A stretch of 16,741 nt of DNA from an uncultured Collinsella sp. (GCA_900549555.1 UROO01000038.1:1-16741); one strand, 5' to 3'. Positions 1 through 7,958 are shown, numbered from the stretch's first letter. Program-made: numbers and translations. Notes: a model not told the origin generated them from the sequence alone.

Positions 1-49
1 ATCTACACCCTAGAGTTCGTCGGCAGCGTCAGATGTGTATAAGAGACAG
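1..49 (+). other. Illumina Nextera adapter (non-genomic)
   Basis: Bases 1-8 match the end of the P5 primer (ATCTACAC). Bases 9-16 (CCTAGAGT) match the Nextera i5 index I know as S516. Bases 17-30 are TCGTCGGCAGCGTC, and bases 31-49 are the 19-bp Tn5 mosaic end AGATGTGTATAAGAGACAG. Genomic sequence therefore starts at base 50. Open frames that begin or end here, such as peptides starting MYKRQ or MCIRDR, are artefacts. The assignment rests on recognising the published adapter sequence. Confidence 0.98.
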
Positions 50-1345
50 GCCGAAGCCGTGCGCGAGCTGGCACTTCCCGATGCGCGCATTATCGCAGGT
101 AGCGTGCGTCCGTTTAAGGAGCTGCTTGCGGCGTGCGAGGATCGCGAGCTGGCCGCCGAGGCCCTGCGCTGCGTGCATGCCAACGACTTTGTGGGCCTCG
201 ATGCCCGCGTGGCTGCCAGCGCTGAGTCCGGTGCCGTCAAGGCCGCCATTAGCGAGCTGCCGCGCCTGCACGGTGGTGCCGAGGTGCTCGACCGCGTGGA
301 CGCGCTGCTGGGGGCCGCCGGTATCGCCGCGCCGTTGACGCGCGAACTGAGTGCCCTGGTCGAGGGCCTGGCACCCGAGGACGCCCAGGTGCTGTCGTTC
401 GACTTCTCCATCATGAACTCTTTCGATTACTACACGGGCCTGGTCTTTAAGGCCTATGCCGGCGGCTTGCCCGATCCGGTCGGTTCGGGCGGACGCTACG
501 ACTTCATCTTTACCGGTGCATTTGGCGACGGCATCGAGGTACCGGCAGCGGGTTTCGCTTTTTCGCTCGAGCGTCTGGAGGCAGCGCGCACCTCGGCCGA
601 GGACGCCGCTTCCGATGGCGATCACGCCGCGGGCCGTGGCGCCGAGGGCCCGCTGCGCATCGCCGTGCCCAAGGGCTCGCTTAAGGCTGATACGCTCGAC
701 GTGCTCGAGGCCGCGGGCTTGGACGTCTCTGAGCTGCGTGACCCCGGCCGTCACCTGATTGTGCGCGGTCGCGACACGCGTGCCGGCGAGGGCACGGTCG
801 GCGATATCGAGTTTGTCATCGTGCGCCCCAGCGACGCGCCCGCCTTTGTGGGCTGCGGCGGTGCCGACTGCGGCATCTGCGGTTGGGACTCGCTTATCGA
901 GGCAGACCTCAACCTGCTGCAGCTGGTCGATCTGGGCTACGGCCTGTGCACGTTTATCGAGGCAGAGCCCGCGTGGCGCGCCGGTCAGACCGAGCGCAAC
1001 TACGCCCGTCGCGGTTCGCTTCGCGTTGCAACCAAGTACCCGCGCATCGCGAGTGCCTGGTATGCCGAGCGCGGCGTGAATGCCGATATCGTCTCGCTGC
1101 ACGGCAACATCGAGCTGGGCCCCATTGTCGGCATGACCGATCGCATCGTGGACATTACCGCCACGGGCGCCACACTGCGCGACAACGACCTGGTCATCAC
1201 CGGCCGCATCATGGACTGCACGGCCCGCTTCTTTGTCAACCCTGGCGCCGCGCGCTTGGATCCGCGCGTACGCAATCTGGCCGATCGCTTGGCGGCAGCC
1301 GTGAAGGACAAGCATTTTGAGCCCGTCGCGGGCTTGGCACAATAG
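50..1345 (+). CDS. hisZG: HisZ-HisG fusion: ATP phosphoribosyltransferase regulatory plus catalytic domains (5' partial)
   Basis: HisG condenses ATP with PRPP, the first and feedback-controlled step of histidine synthesis. Short-form HisG needs HisZ, a catalytically dead relative of histidyl-tRNA synthetase. The frame is open from base 50 to a TAG and gives 431 residues; the start is lost at the contig edge. Residues 1 to about 180 are the C-terminal part of HisZ, with a HisRS-like core (FDFSIMNSFDYYTG at 117-130, GSGGRYDFIF at 145-154, ending FSLERLEAAR). A linker rich in Ala, Gly and acidic residues covers about 181-201. HisG begins LRIAVPKG at 202 and shows GADCGICGWDSL (271-282) and a PRPP loop DITATGATL (368-376). 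HisG is about 220 residues long, the short type that depends on HisZ. The two are usually separate genes, so a single chain is notable. A gap of 105 bases precedes hisD. Domain calls are confident. The complete gene should be roughly 200 codons longer, which is inferred. Confidence 0.93.
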   Translation, partial: AEAVRELALPDARIIAGSVRPFKELLAACEDRELAAEALRCVHANDFVGLDARVAASAESGAVKAAISELPRLHGGAEVLDRVDALLGAAGIAAPLTRELSALVEGLAPEDAQVLSFDFSIMNSFDYYTGLVFKAYAGGLPDPVGSGGRYDFIFTGAFGDGIEVPAAGFAFSLERLEAARTSAEDAASDGDHAAGRGAEGPLRIAVPKGSLKADTLDVLEAAGLDVSELRDPGRHLIVRGRDTRAGEGTVGDIEFVIVRPSDAPAFVGCGGADCGICGWDSLIEADLNLLQLVDLGYGLCTFIEAEPAWRAGQTERNYARRGSLRVATKYPRIASAWYAERGVNADIVSLHGNIELGPIVGMTDRIVDITATGATLRDNDLVITGRIMDCTARFFVNPGAARLDPRVRNLADRLAAAVKDKHFEPVAGLAQ

Positions 1346-1450
1346 CGCGAGCACGCACGGGCGCCCCAACGTCTGGGCTGCGGGTCGATTGGCGCCGCCG
1401 CCCGGCCTCTCGTTTTTCGAACACAACCTCGACCGATAGGGGATACCGAT

Positions 1451-2887
1451 ATGAAAACCATCAAGCTTGCCCCCGGTGAGCGCCTCGTTACCAACCAGCT
1501 CAACCGCAAGGGCGTGCTGCCGCAAAACATCGTCGACGCCGCCCGCGATATCGTGGCCAACGTGCGTGCCAACGGTGATGCCGCGGTGCGCGATTACTGT
1601 CGGCGTTTTGACGGTGTCGAGCTGCAGAGCTTCCGCTTGCCGCAAGAGCAGATCGATGCCGCGCTCGAAGGTCTCGATCCGGCCTTTGTCGCCGCGCTCG
1701 AGAAGGCCGCGCGCCAGATTCGCGAGTTCCACCAACGCGAGGTCGAGCAGAGCTGGTTTACCACGCGTGCGGACGGCACGATGCTCGGCGTTAAGGTGAC
1801 CCCGCTCGCGGCGGCCGGCATCTACGTGCCGGGCGGTCGCGCGCAGTATCCCTCCACGGTGCTCATGAATGCCATTCCCGCCAAGGTCGCCGGCGTCAAG
1901 CGCGTGGTTATGGTGACTCCGCCGCAAAAAGACGGCTTGATCAGCCCCTACACGCTCGCCGCGGCAAAGCTCGGCGGCGTGGACGAAATCTATATGGTGG
2001 GCGGCGCTCAGGCCGTGGCCGCGCTGGCGTACGGTACCGAGACCATTCCGCGCGTCGATAAAATCACCGGTCCGGGCAACGCCTTTGTCGCCGCGGCCAA
2101 GCAGATCGTCTCCGGCGACGTGGGAATCGATATGGTCGCTGGCCCCTCCGAGGTCTGTGTGCTGGCCGATGCCACGGCCAAGCCCATGGTGGTCGCGGCC
2201 GACCTGATGGCCCAGGCCGAACACGATCCGCTGGCAGCCTGCTATCTGGTGACTTGTGACGAGCAGTTTGCGCGCGAGGTCGAGGCCGGCATCGACATCC
2301 TGGTGGCGCAGTCGCCGCGTGTCGAGATCACGCGCGTCTCGCTCGATAACGAGGGCGCCATCGTGGTGGCCGCCGACATGGCTGCCGCCGTCGAGGCGGT
2401 GAACACCGTGGCGCCCGAGCACCTGGAGCTGCACTGCAAGGATGCGATAGGCCTGCTTGGCGGCATTCGCAACGCCGGCGCCATCTTTGTGGGCGCTTGG
2501 AGCTCCGAGCCACTCGGCGATTACGTTGCCGGTCCCAATCACACACTGCCGACCGGCGGTACGGCCATGTTCTCCAACCCGCTTTCGGTCGAAGAGTTCG
2601 TCAAGCGCTCGAGCGTCATTTGCTATACGCCCGAAGGTCTGCTCTCCGACGCTCCAGCTACGCAGCGCCTGGCCGAGGCCGAGGGTCTGTGGGCGCACGC
2701 GCTATCCGCCGCGCTGCGTCGCCGCGTGCTGGAGCAGGGCGAGGATGCCGTGAGTGCCGCGTCGCTGGCTGCGGCCGACCTGACTAAGGTTGCCTGGCCG
2801 GGCGATGCGGTGGCGACGGTCGCCGAGGGCGTGGACCTGGCGGCTGCAGGCGCGGGTGGCGCCGGCGCGGTCGTCGAGGAGGCCTAA
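1451..2887 (+). CDS. hisD: Histidinol dehydrogenase
   Basis: This zinc enzyme oxidises L-histidinol to histidine in two NAD-dependent steps, the end of the pathway. The product is 478 residues. AGGGGA at 1438-1443 sits 7 bases before the ATG and supports the start. The family signature runs through ITGPGNAFVAAAKQIV (205-220) and DMVAGPSEV (227-235). Probable zinc ligands are Q255, H258, D357 and H416; the probable catalytic pair is E323 and H324 in APEHLEL. Spacing of these residues matches the E. coli enzyme with an offset of only 3-4. After H416 there are about 60 more residues, and the last 45 or so are rich in Ala, Gly and Val. That is longer than the usual family length of around 430. 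The stop at 2885-2887 is followed by one base and then hisC, whose ribosome binding site lies within hisD, suggesting translational coupling. Confidence 0.97.
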   Translation: MKTIKLAPGERLVTNQLNRKGVLPQNIVDAARDIVANVRANGDAAVRDYCRRFDGVELQSFRLPQEQIDAALEGLDPAFVAALEKAARQIREFHQREVEQSWFTTRADGTMLGVKVTPLAAAGIYVPGGRAQYPSTVLMNAIPAKVAGVKRVVMVTPPQKDGLISPYTLAAAKLGGVDEIYMVGGAQAVAALAYGTETIPRVDKITGPGNAFVAAAKQIVSGDVGIDMVAGPSEVCVLADATAKPMVVAADLMAQAEHDPLAACYLVTCDEQFAREVEAGIDILVAQSPRVEITRVSLDNEGAIVVAADMAAAVEAVNTVAPEHLELHCKDAIGLLGGIRNAGAIFVGAWSSEPLGDYVAGPNHTLPTGGTAMFSNPLSVEEFVKRSSVICYTPEGLLSDAPATQRLAEAEGLWAHALSAALRRRVLEQGEDAVSAASLAAADLTKVAWPGDAVATVAEGVDLAAAGAGGAGAVVEEA

Positions 2888-2888
2888 T

Positions 2889-4004
2889 ATGGCCGAGCTG
2901 ACGCCCCGCATGAAGGAGCTTGTCCAGCCCTACTTGGCCGGCATTGAGCCCTACGATCCCAACTTTACGCCCACGCGCATCAACCTTTCGGCCAACGAGA
3001 ACACCTATCCCGTGCCGGCCGGCGTGCGCAAGGCGGTCGACGCGGCCCTGGCCGCCACGCCACTCAACCGCTATCCCGACCCCATGTCGAACGACCTGCG
3101 CGACGAGCTCGCCGCTTGGCATGGCGTGACGCGCGAGAATATCTGCGTGGGCAACGGCGGCGACGAGCTGCTCTATAACTACTTGCTGGCGTTTGGCGGC
3201 GCGGGACGGACCCTGCTCAACTGCCCGCCGTGCTTTAGCGAGTATGCCTTCTTTGCGTCTCTGTGCCAGACCGAGGTGCGCGACGTGTGGCGCGATCCCG
3301 TGACCTTTGAGCTCGACCAGGCAGCCGTGCTTGCGGCGGCGCCCGAGTGCAGCCTTGCCATCGTGACCTCGCCCAACAACCCCACGGGCGACGTGGCTCC
3401 GCTCAATTTTGTCGCGGCCCTGTGCGATGCCTGCCCCGGCATGGTGATGGTCGACGAGGCCTACGTGGAGTTTGCCGACGATTCGTTTGGGGCGGCAACC
3501 ACGGCGAAGGGGCTTATCGCCGAGCATTCCAACCTGGTGATTCTGCATACGCTGTCTAAGGCGTTCGGCGCCGCCGGTACGCGTCTGGGCTATGTGATTG
3601 CGGCGCCCGAGGTCATCGACGTGTTCGCGGCGATTCGCCAGATCTACTCGGTTAACGTGCTGAGCCAGGCGGCAGCACTTGCCTGCGTGCGTGCTCGCGA
3701 TGCGTACACGCCCGTGGTGGCGCAGGTCGCATCCGAGCGCGAGCGCGAGCTGTGTGCCCTGCGCGCAATGGCTGCCGAGAGCCTGCCCGTGGAGGCATGG
3801 CCGAGCGCGGCGAACTTTGTGCTCGTGCGCACGCCGCATGCCACGCGCGTGCGCGAGCGCCTGCGCGATGAGTATTCGATTTTGGTGCGTGACTTTAGCT
3901 ACGCGCCGGGGCTCGCGGACTGCCTGCGCATTACCGTGGGCACCCCGCAGGAAAACGACGAGGTGCTGGCTGCGTTTGCCGCGCTGGTGAAGGAGGAGAT
4001 GTAG
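2889..4004 (+). CDS. hisC: Histidinol-phosphate aminotransferase
   Basis: This PLP enzyme transaminates imidazole-acetol phosphate with glutamate to give histidinol phosphate. The product is 371 residues, normal for class I/II HisC. The start at 2889 is preceded by GAGGAGG (2876-2882) at 6 bases, inside the end of hisD; the frame is open further upstream, but that part overlaps hisD. Visible motifs are the N-terminal substrate segment INLSANENTY (31-40), NRYPDP (60-65), SPNNPTGD (161-168) with the cofactor Asn, DEAYVEF (189-195) with the cofactor Asp, and HTLSKAFGAAGTRLGY (220-235) with Lys224 as the likely Schiff-base lysine. A C-terminal Arg in DCLRITVGTPQEND is the expected carboxylate contact. 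The stop abuts the hisB start with no gap. Other aminotransferases share this fold, but the operon position settles the assignment. Confidence 0.96.
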   Translation: MAELTPRMKELVQPYLAGIEPYDPNFTPTRINLSANENTYPVPAGVRKAVDAALAATPLNRYPDPMSNDLRDELAAWHGVTRENICVGNGGDELLYNYLLAFGGAGRTLLNCPPCFSEYAFFASLCQTEVRDVWRDPVTFELDQAAVLAAAPECSLAIVTSPNNPTGDVAPLNFVAALCDACPGMVMVDEAYVEFADDSFGAATTAKGLIAEHSNLVILHTLSKAFGAAGTRLGYVIAAPEVIDVFAAIRQIYSVNVLSQAAALACVRARDAYTPVVAQVASERERELCALRAMAAESLPVEAWPSAANFVLVRTPHATRVRERLRDEYSILVRDFSYAPGLADCLRITVGTPQENDEVLAAFAALVKEEM

Positions 4005-4592
4005 ATGGGCCGTTATGCCGAGGTGACCCGCAAGACGGGCGAGACCGACATTGTCGTAAAGCTCGACCTGGACGGATCTGGTGTGTGCGATATCTCGACC
4101 GGAGTGCCGTTTTTCGACCACATGCTCAACGCCTTTGGTCGCCATGGTCTGTTCGATTTGACAGTACATGCGGTAGGCGACGTGGAAGTCGATGCGCACC
4201 ATACCGTTGAGGACACGGGCATTGTGCTGGGCGAGGCGTTTTGCCAGGCGCTGGGCGATAAAGCGGGTATTACGCGCTTTGCCGACGCGGCGATCGCCAT
4301 GGACGAGACGCTTGTGATGGCCGCCGTGGATATCTCGGGCCGCGGGCAGGCCTACTGCGAGCTGCCCGTACCGACCGAGCGCGTGGGCACCTTTGATACC
4401 GAGCTGGCCGTCGAGTTCTTCTATGCCTTTGCGCGCGACGCCAAGCTCACGCTGCACGTGCGTGAGCTGGCGGGCGGTAACTCGCATCACATTATCGAGG
4501 CGGCCTTTAAGGCCGTGGGCCGCACGATGCGCCGCGCCTGCGAGCTCGATCCCCGCGTGCGGGGCATCCCCAGCACCAAGGGCTCGCTGTAA
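4005..4592 (+). CDS. hisB: Imidazoleglycerol-phosphate dehydratase
   Basis: This enzyme removes water from imidazoleglycerol phosphate to form imidazole-acetol phosphate, using manganese. The product is 195 residues, so it is the monofunctional dehydratase without the phosphatase half seen in enteric HisB. A separate phosphatase is therefore needed and is found at 8306-9217. Both metal-binding repeats are clear: FFDHMLNAFGRHG (36-48) with DAHHTVED (63-70), and GGNSHHIIE (157-165). The C-terminus RGIPSTKGSL is typical of the family. The ATG directly follows the hisC stop, with AGGAGGAG (3991-3998) as a strong ribosome binding site inside hisC. A spacer of 79 bases separates it from hisH and contains a hairpin-forming repeat, so the two ends of the operon may be expressed at different levels. 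Confidence 0.97.
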   Translation: MGRYAEVTRKTGETDIVVKLDLDGSGVCDISTGVPFFDHMLNAFGRHGLFDLTVHAVGDVEVDAHHTVEDTGIVLGEAFCQALGDKAGITRFADAAIAMDETLVMAAVDISGRGQAYCELPVPTERVGTFDTELAVEFFYAFARDAKLTLHVRELAGGNSHHIIEAAFKAVGRTMRRACELDPRVRGIPSTKGSL

Positions 4593-4609
4593 CCGCCACA
4601 AAGGCAAAT

Positions 4610-4647
4610 ACCACCACAAAGGGGACAGGCACCTTCGTGGTGGTTTT
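4610..4647 (+). repeat. Hairpin-forming repeat with terminator-like tail between hisB and hisH
   Basis: The left arm ACCACCACAAAGG (4610-4622) pairs with CCTTCGTGGTGGT (4632-4644). Twelve of 13 positions pair, with one A-C mismatch, around a 9-base loop. The right arm ends in TTTT (4644-4647). This could act as a weak intrinsic terminator or attenuator inside the his operon, reducing expression of hisH onward. The core GGGGACAGGCACCTT resembles interspersed repeats that I associate with Coriobacteriia genomes. That association is from memory and not checked. Confidence 0.55.
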
Positions 4648-4671
4648 GGATGATGGGAAGAGGAGGGTCGC

Positions 4672-5373
4672 GTGGGCGAACCGAAGATCGTGGTGGTCGA
4701 CTACCACAAGGGCAACTTGTCGAGCGTCGTGCGCGGGCTTGCGCGCGCCGGCGCCGTCGCCTGCACGTCGGACGACCCGGAGCAGATCCGCAACGCCGAC
4801 GGCCTGGTCATTCCGGGCGTGGGCGCGTTCTATGACGCGATCGCCTTTATGCGCCAGAGCGGCGAGGCGGACGCGGTGCTCGATGCCGTCGCCGCCGGAA
4901 CTCCGCTGCTCGGCATCTGCCTGGGTCTTCAACTGTTTTTTGAGCGCGGCAACGAGGGCGTGCCTGCGGACGAGGGTGTGGTCGCCGATGGCAACGCCTC
5001 CGAGCAGGCCGGTGGCCCCTGGGTCGATGGCCTGGGTTTTATGCGCGGCTCGTGCACGCGCTTGGAATCGAGTCGCCTTAAGGTGCCGCACGTGGGCTGG
5101 GACCAGGTGCACATGACGCCCGCCGGTGCGGCCGATCCACTGCTTGCCGGTTTTGCCGAGGGTGCCAACATGTATTTCACCCACAGCTATGCGGTGGCCG
5201 ACGATGCCGATGCCGCCGATGTGCTGGCGCGCACGCACTATACGCGGAGTTTCCCGTGCATCGTGCGCCACGGCAACGTGTGGGGCTGCCAGTTCCATCC
5301 CGAGAAATCCTCCACGCTGGGTCAGCGCATCCTTAAGAACTTCGTCAGCATCGCCGAGGAGGTTGGCCGATGA
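4672..5373 (+). CDS. hisH: Imidazole glycerol phosphate synthase, glutaminase subunit
   Basis: HisH hydrolyses glutamine and channels ammonia to HisF. Together they make imidazoleglycerol phosphate and AICAR. The product is 233 residues with a class I glutamine amidotransferase fold. The oxyanion-strand motif is PGVGAFYDAIAFM (48-60), the nucleophile is Cys83 in GICLGLQLFF (81-90), and the rest of the triad is His209 and Glu211 in CQFHPEKSS (206-214). The start is GTG at 4672, chosen because AGGAGG (4661-4666) sits 5 bases upstream and the protein then begins with the expected first beta strand, KIVVVDYHKGN. It is a little longer than the usual 200-210 residues because of an insert around residues 97-120. 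The stop codon overlaps the hisA start by 4 bases (ATGA). Confidence 0.96.
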   Translation: MGEPKIVVVDYHKGNLSSVVRGLARAGAVACTSDDPEQIRNADGLVIPGVGAFYDAIAFMRQSGEADAVLDAVAAGTPLLGICLGLQLFFERGNEGVPADEGVVADGNASEQAGGPWVDGLGFMRGSCTRLESSRLKVPHVGWDQVHMTPAGAADPLLAGFAEGANMYFTHSYAVADDADAADVLARTHYTRSFPCIVRHGNVWGCQFHPEKSSTLGQRILKNFVSIAEEVGR

Positions 5374-6113
5374 TCCTGTTTCCCGCAATTGATCTGATCG
5401 GCGGCAAGGTCGTGCGCCTGGAGCGCGGCGACCGCAGCCGCTGCAAGGTATATTCCGACGACCCCGTGGCCGTCGCCCGCTCCTTTGCCGAGCAGGGCGC
5501 AAGCTGGGTGCATGTCGTCGACCTGTCCGCTGCCTTTGGCGAGGACGAGGACGCGTGCGCTGCCAACTCGGCAGCGATCGAGGCCATCTGCGGCGTCGAT
5601 GGTCTGTCCGTGGATGTGGGCGGCGGCGTTCGCTCGCTCGAGCGCATCGACGAGCTGGCCGGCTATGGCGCTCGCCGCATTGCACTGGGTACCGTGCTGG
5701 TGACCGAGCCGGGTTTTGCCGAGGTGGCAGCCCAAGGCTTTGGTGAGCTACTGGTGGCAGACATCGCCGCGCGCGACGGCCAAGTCAAGGTGAACGGCTG
5801 GCGCGACGGCGCGGGTATGGCGCTCGACGATGCCGTGGCGCAGCTTTCCGAGCTGGGCTTTAAGCACCTGGTCTATACCGATATCGCGCGCGACGGCATG
5901 CAGACGGGCATCGATGTGGCGGCGTATCGCTATGTGGCCGAGGTCGCGGGCTTTCCCGTCGTGGCTTCGGGCGGTATCTCGACGCTCGACGACATCCGCG
6001 CGCTTGCCGCGGTGGGTGAGGGCGCGATTGAAGGTGCCATTACCGGTCGCGCGCTCTACGAAGGCAACTTTACGCTGGCACAGTCGCTGGCCGCCGCCCG
6101 AGGGGAGGAGTAG
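5370..6113 (+). CDS. hisA: ProFAR isomerase (HisA)
   Basis: HisA carries out the Amadori rearrangement of ProFAR to PRFAR on a beta/alpha barrel. The product is 247 residues, the normal size. The general acid/base pair is Asp8 in FPAIDLIGGK and Asp131 in VADIAARDGQ. The conserved VDVGGGVRS (81-89), YTDIARDGMQTG (169-180) and ASGGIS (199-204) phosphate-binding segments are all present. In many actinomycetes this enzyme is the dual-function PriA, which also serves tryptophan synthesis. I cannot decide between HisA and PriA from residues alone. The ATG overlaps the hisH stop, and GAGGAGG (5356-5362) precedes it by 7 bases. Three bases separate its stop from the hisF start. Confidence 0.95.
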   Translation: MILFPAIDLIGGKVVRLERGDRSRCKVYSDDPVAVARSFAEQGASWVHVVDLSAAFGEDEDACAANSAAIEAICGVDGLSVDVGGGVRSLERIDELAGYGARRIALGTVLVTEPGFAEVAAQGFGELLVADIAARDGQVKVNGWRDGAGMALDDAVAQLSELGFKHLVYTDIARDGMQTGIDVAAYRYVAEVAGFPVVASGGISTLDDIRALAAVGEGAIEGAITGRALYEGNFTLAQSLAAARGEE

Positions 6114-6116
6114 CCC

Positions 6117-6899
<783 letters not shown>

Positions 6900-6908
6900 C
6901 GCTGTGGC

Positions 6909-7003
6909 TTGCCCAGGCACCCGACCTTCCGGCTCCAACCCTCCTCGCGTACTTAAGTACGCGTCGTCGGGCTTGTCGCTCGGAATCTCGGGCACCTGGA
7001 CAA
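6909..7003. repeat. Large near-palindrome between hisF and hisI
   Basis: The centre is a perfect 18-base palindrome, CGCGTACTTAAGTACGCG, at 6946-6963. Outside it the flanks are also inverted repeats of each other, though imperfect. TTGCCCAGGCACCCGACC at 6909-6926 corresponds to the reverse complement of 6986-7003, with matching blocks CCAGG, CCCGA and TTCCG. No U-run follows, so it is not a standard terminator. The frame of hisI stays open through it, but nothing supports translation there. It may be a mobile palindromic repeat, an mRNA-processing site or an operator. Confidence 0.6.
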
Positions 7004-7041
7004 CCCTCGCCGACCTGCGAAGTTTGAATTTGGGGAGAGAA

Positions 7042-7383
7042 ATGGAAGAGATAACCGATCCTTCAAAGCTTACGTACGACGCTCGCGGGCTGATTCCTTG
7101 TGTGGTTCAGCAGTATGACACCGGTGAGGTGCTTATGGTTGCTTGGATGAACGAGGAATCGGTGGGGCTGACGCTCAAGACCGGGACCACGTGGTTTTGG
7201 AGCCGCAGCCGCCAGGAGCTCTGGAACAAGGGCGCGACGAGCGGCAACATGCAGGAGGTCAAGGAACTCTGGGCCGACTGCGATAGCGATACGCTGCTGG
7301 TCAAGGTCGACTCGCCGGGTCCTGCCTGCCATACCGGCAACCGTACCTGCTTCTTTAAGCGCGTGGAAGGGGGAGTGCGATGA
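7042..7383 (+). CDS. hisI: Phosphoribosyl-AMP cyclohydrolase
   Basis: HisI opens the adenine ring of phosphoribosyl-AMP, the third step of the pathway. The product is 113 residues and has only the cyclohydrolase domain; the pyrophosphohydrolase is the separate hisE downstream. The core reads MVAWMNEES (32-40), TTWFWSRSRQELWNKG (49-64), then the metal site ADCDSDTLL (78-86) with Asp79, Cys80, Asp81 and Asp83, and ACHTGNRTCFF (95-105) with Cys96 and Cys103 as zinc ligands. The ATG at 7042 follows GGGGAG (7032-7037). Upstream in-frame starts would translate the palindromic spacer and were not used. The stop overlaps the next gene by 4 bases (ATGA). Confidence 0.96.
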   Translation: MEEITDPSKLTYDARGLIPCVVQQYDTGEVLMVAWMNEESVGLTLKTGTTWFWSRSRQELWNKGATSGNMQEVKELWADCDSDTLLVKVDSPGPACHTGNRTCFFKRVEGGVR

Positions 7384-7607
7384 AAGTCGTGACGCCGTTC
7401 GAGGTCGCCGACTGCAACACCGAGCTCCTCCGCGCGGGCGTGCCATGCCGCGTGCACCTGACTGATGCCTGCGGGGCGCAGTCGCTTTGGCTCGAGGCCG
7501 AGAAGGAAAGGCTCGATGAGGCCCATGCCGTCATCGTCGAGTTCTTTGAGAAAAAGGGCGCAAAGCCTCGGTTCGATGAGACCGGTACCTACTTTACGCT
7601 GAAGTAA
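7380..7607 (+). CDS. Small protein of unknown function inside the his operon (75 residues)
   Basis: The start overlaps the hisI stop by 4 bases (ATGA) and has the strong site GGGGGAG just upstream, so it is almost certainly translated and coupled to hisI. Fifteen bases separate its end from hisE. The sequence begins MKVVTPFEVADCNTELL and contains LTDACGAQSLWLEA, then a helix (AEKERLDEAHAVIVEFFEKKG) and a final strand (GTYFTLK). The mix of strand, helix and strand in 75 residues suggests a small alpha/beta domain. No signal peptide or membrane segment is visible. Two cysteines (12 and 23) and a third at 31 could bind metal or be structural. From memory, NCBI annotates similar Coriobacteriia proteins as an RDAC family, with TDAC here at the matching place; I could not check this. 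Its role in histidine synthesis is suggested only by position. Confidence 0.85.
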   Translation: MKVVTPFEVADCNTELLRAGVPCRVHLTDACGAQSLWLEAEKERLDEAHAVIVEFFEKKGAKPRFDETGTYFTLK

Positions 7608-7622
7608 CGAGAGGAAATAACC

Positions 7623-7958
7623 ATGGGAGTCAGAACAGCTAACGTGCAGCCGGGAAATATCGGCGAGACGCTGACGGGGCTGGCCGAGGTGATTCACGGT
7701 CGTCGCGATGCGTCGCCACAGGAGAGCTACACCGCTCGTCTGCTGACCGACGTCGAGGATGAGCTGCTCAAGAAGCTTGCCGAGGAGGCGAGCGAGGTCA
7801 TCATGGCCTGCAAGGATAACGACCACGATCACATTCGCTACGAGGCCGGCGACCTGGTCTACCACCTGCTCGTGACGCTCGAGCGCTACGGCATTACCCT
7901 CGACGAGCTGGCCGGCGAACTCAACGCCCGCCGCCACAGTCATTGGGGACGTTCTTAA
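7623..7958 (+). CDS. hisE: Phosphoribosyl-ATP pyrophosphatase
   Basis: HisE removes pyrophosphate from phosphoribosyl-ATP, the second step. The product is 111 residues, an all-alpha NTP pyrophosphatase of the same superfamily as MazG. Magnesium-binding acidic residues are in KLAEEASEVIMA (51-62) and YEAGDLVYHLL (73-83), with Glu54, Glu55, Glu58, Glu74 and Asp77 as candidates. GAGAGGA (7609-7615) lies 7 bases before the ATG. The last residues, SHWGRS, and the stop codon lie in a palindromic repeat that starts around 7941, so the native C-terminus may have been altered by insertion of that repeat. HisE often ends shortly after the Arg-rich helix (LNARR here), so the change is probably harmless. 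It is the last gene of the operon. Confidence 0.95.
   Translation: MGVRTANVQPGNIGETLTGLAEVIHGRRDASPQESYTARLLTDVEDELLKKLAEEASEVIMACKDNDHDHIRYEAGDLVYHLLVTLERYGITLDELAGELNARRHSHWGRS

Noticed and set aside
10..414. Minus-strand frame ending in adapter-derived residues
   Set aside because: Its end is read through the Nextera adapter, and it lies opposite the clear hisZ-hisG coding sequence.
29..2698. Very long minus-strand open frame opposite hisG and hisD
   Set aside because: Long antisense frames are common in GC-rich DNA. It has no recognisable domain, and the plus-strand genes have complete motifs.
2784..4619. Long minus-strand frame opposite hisC and hisB
   Set aside because: Same reason: a codon-bias shadow of two well-supported genes, with low-complexity ends.
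6904..7041. N-terminal extension of HisI through the spacer
   Set aside because: The extra 46 residues would come from a near-palindrome, do not resemble HisI, and a ribosome site precedes the ATG at 7042.
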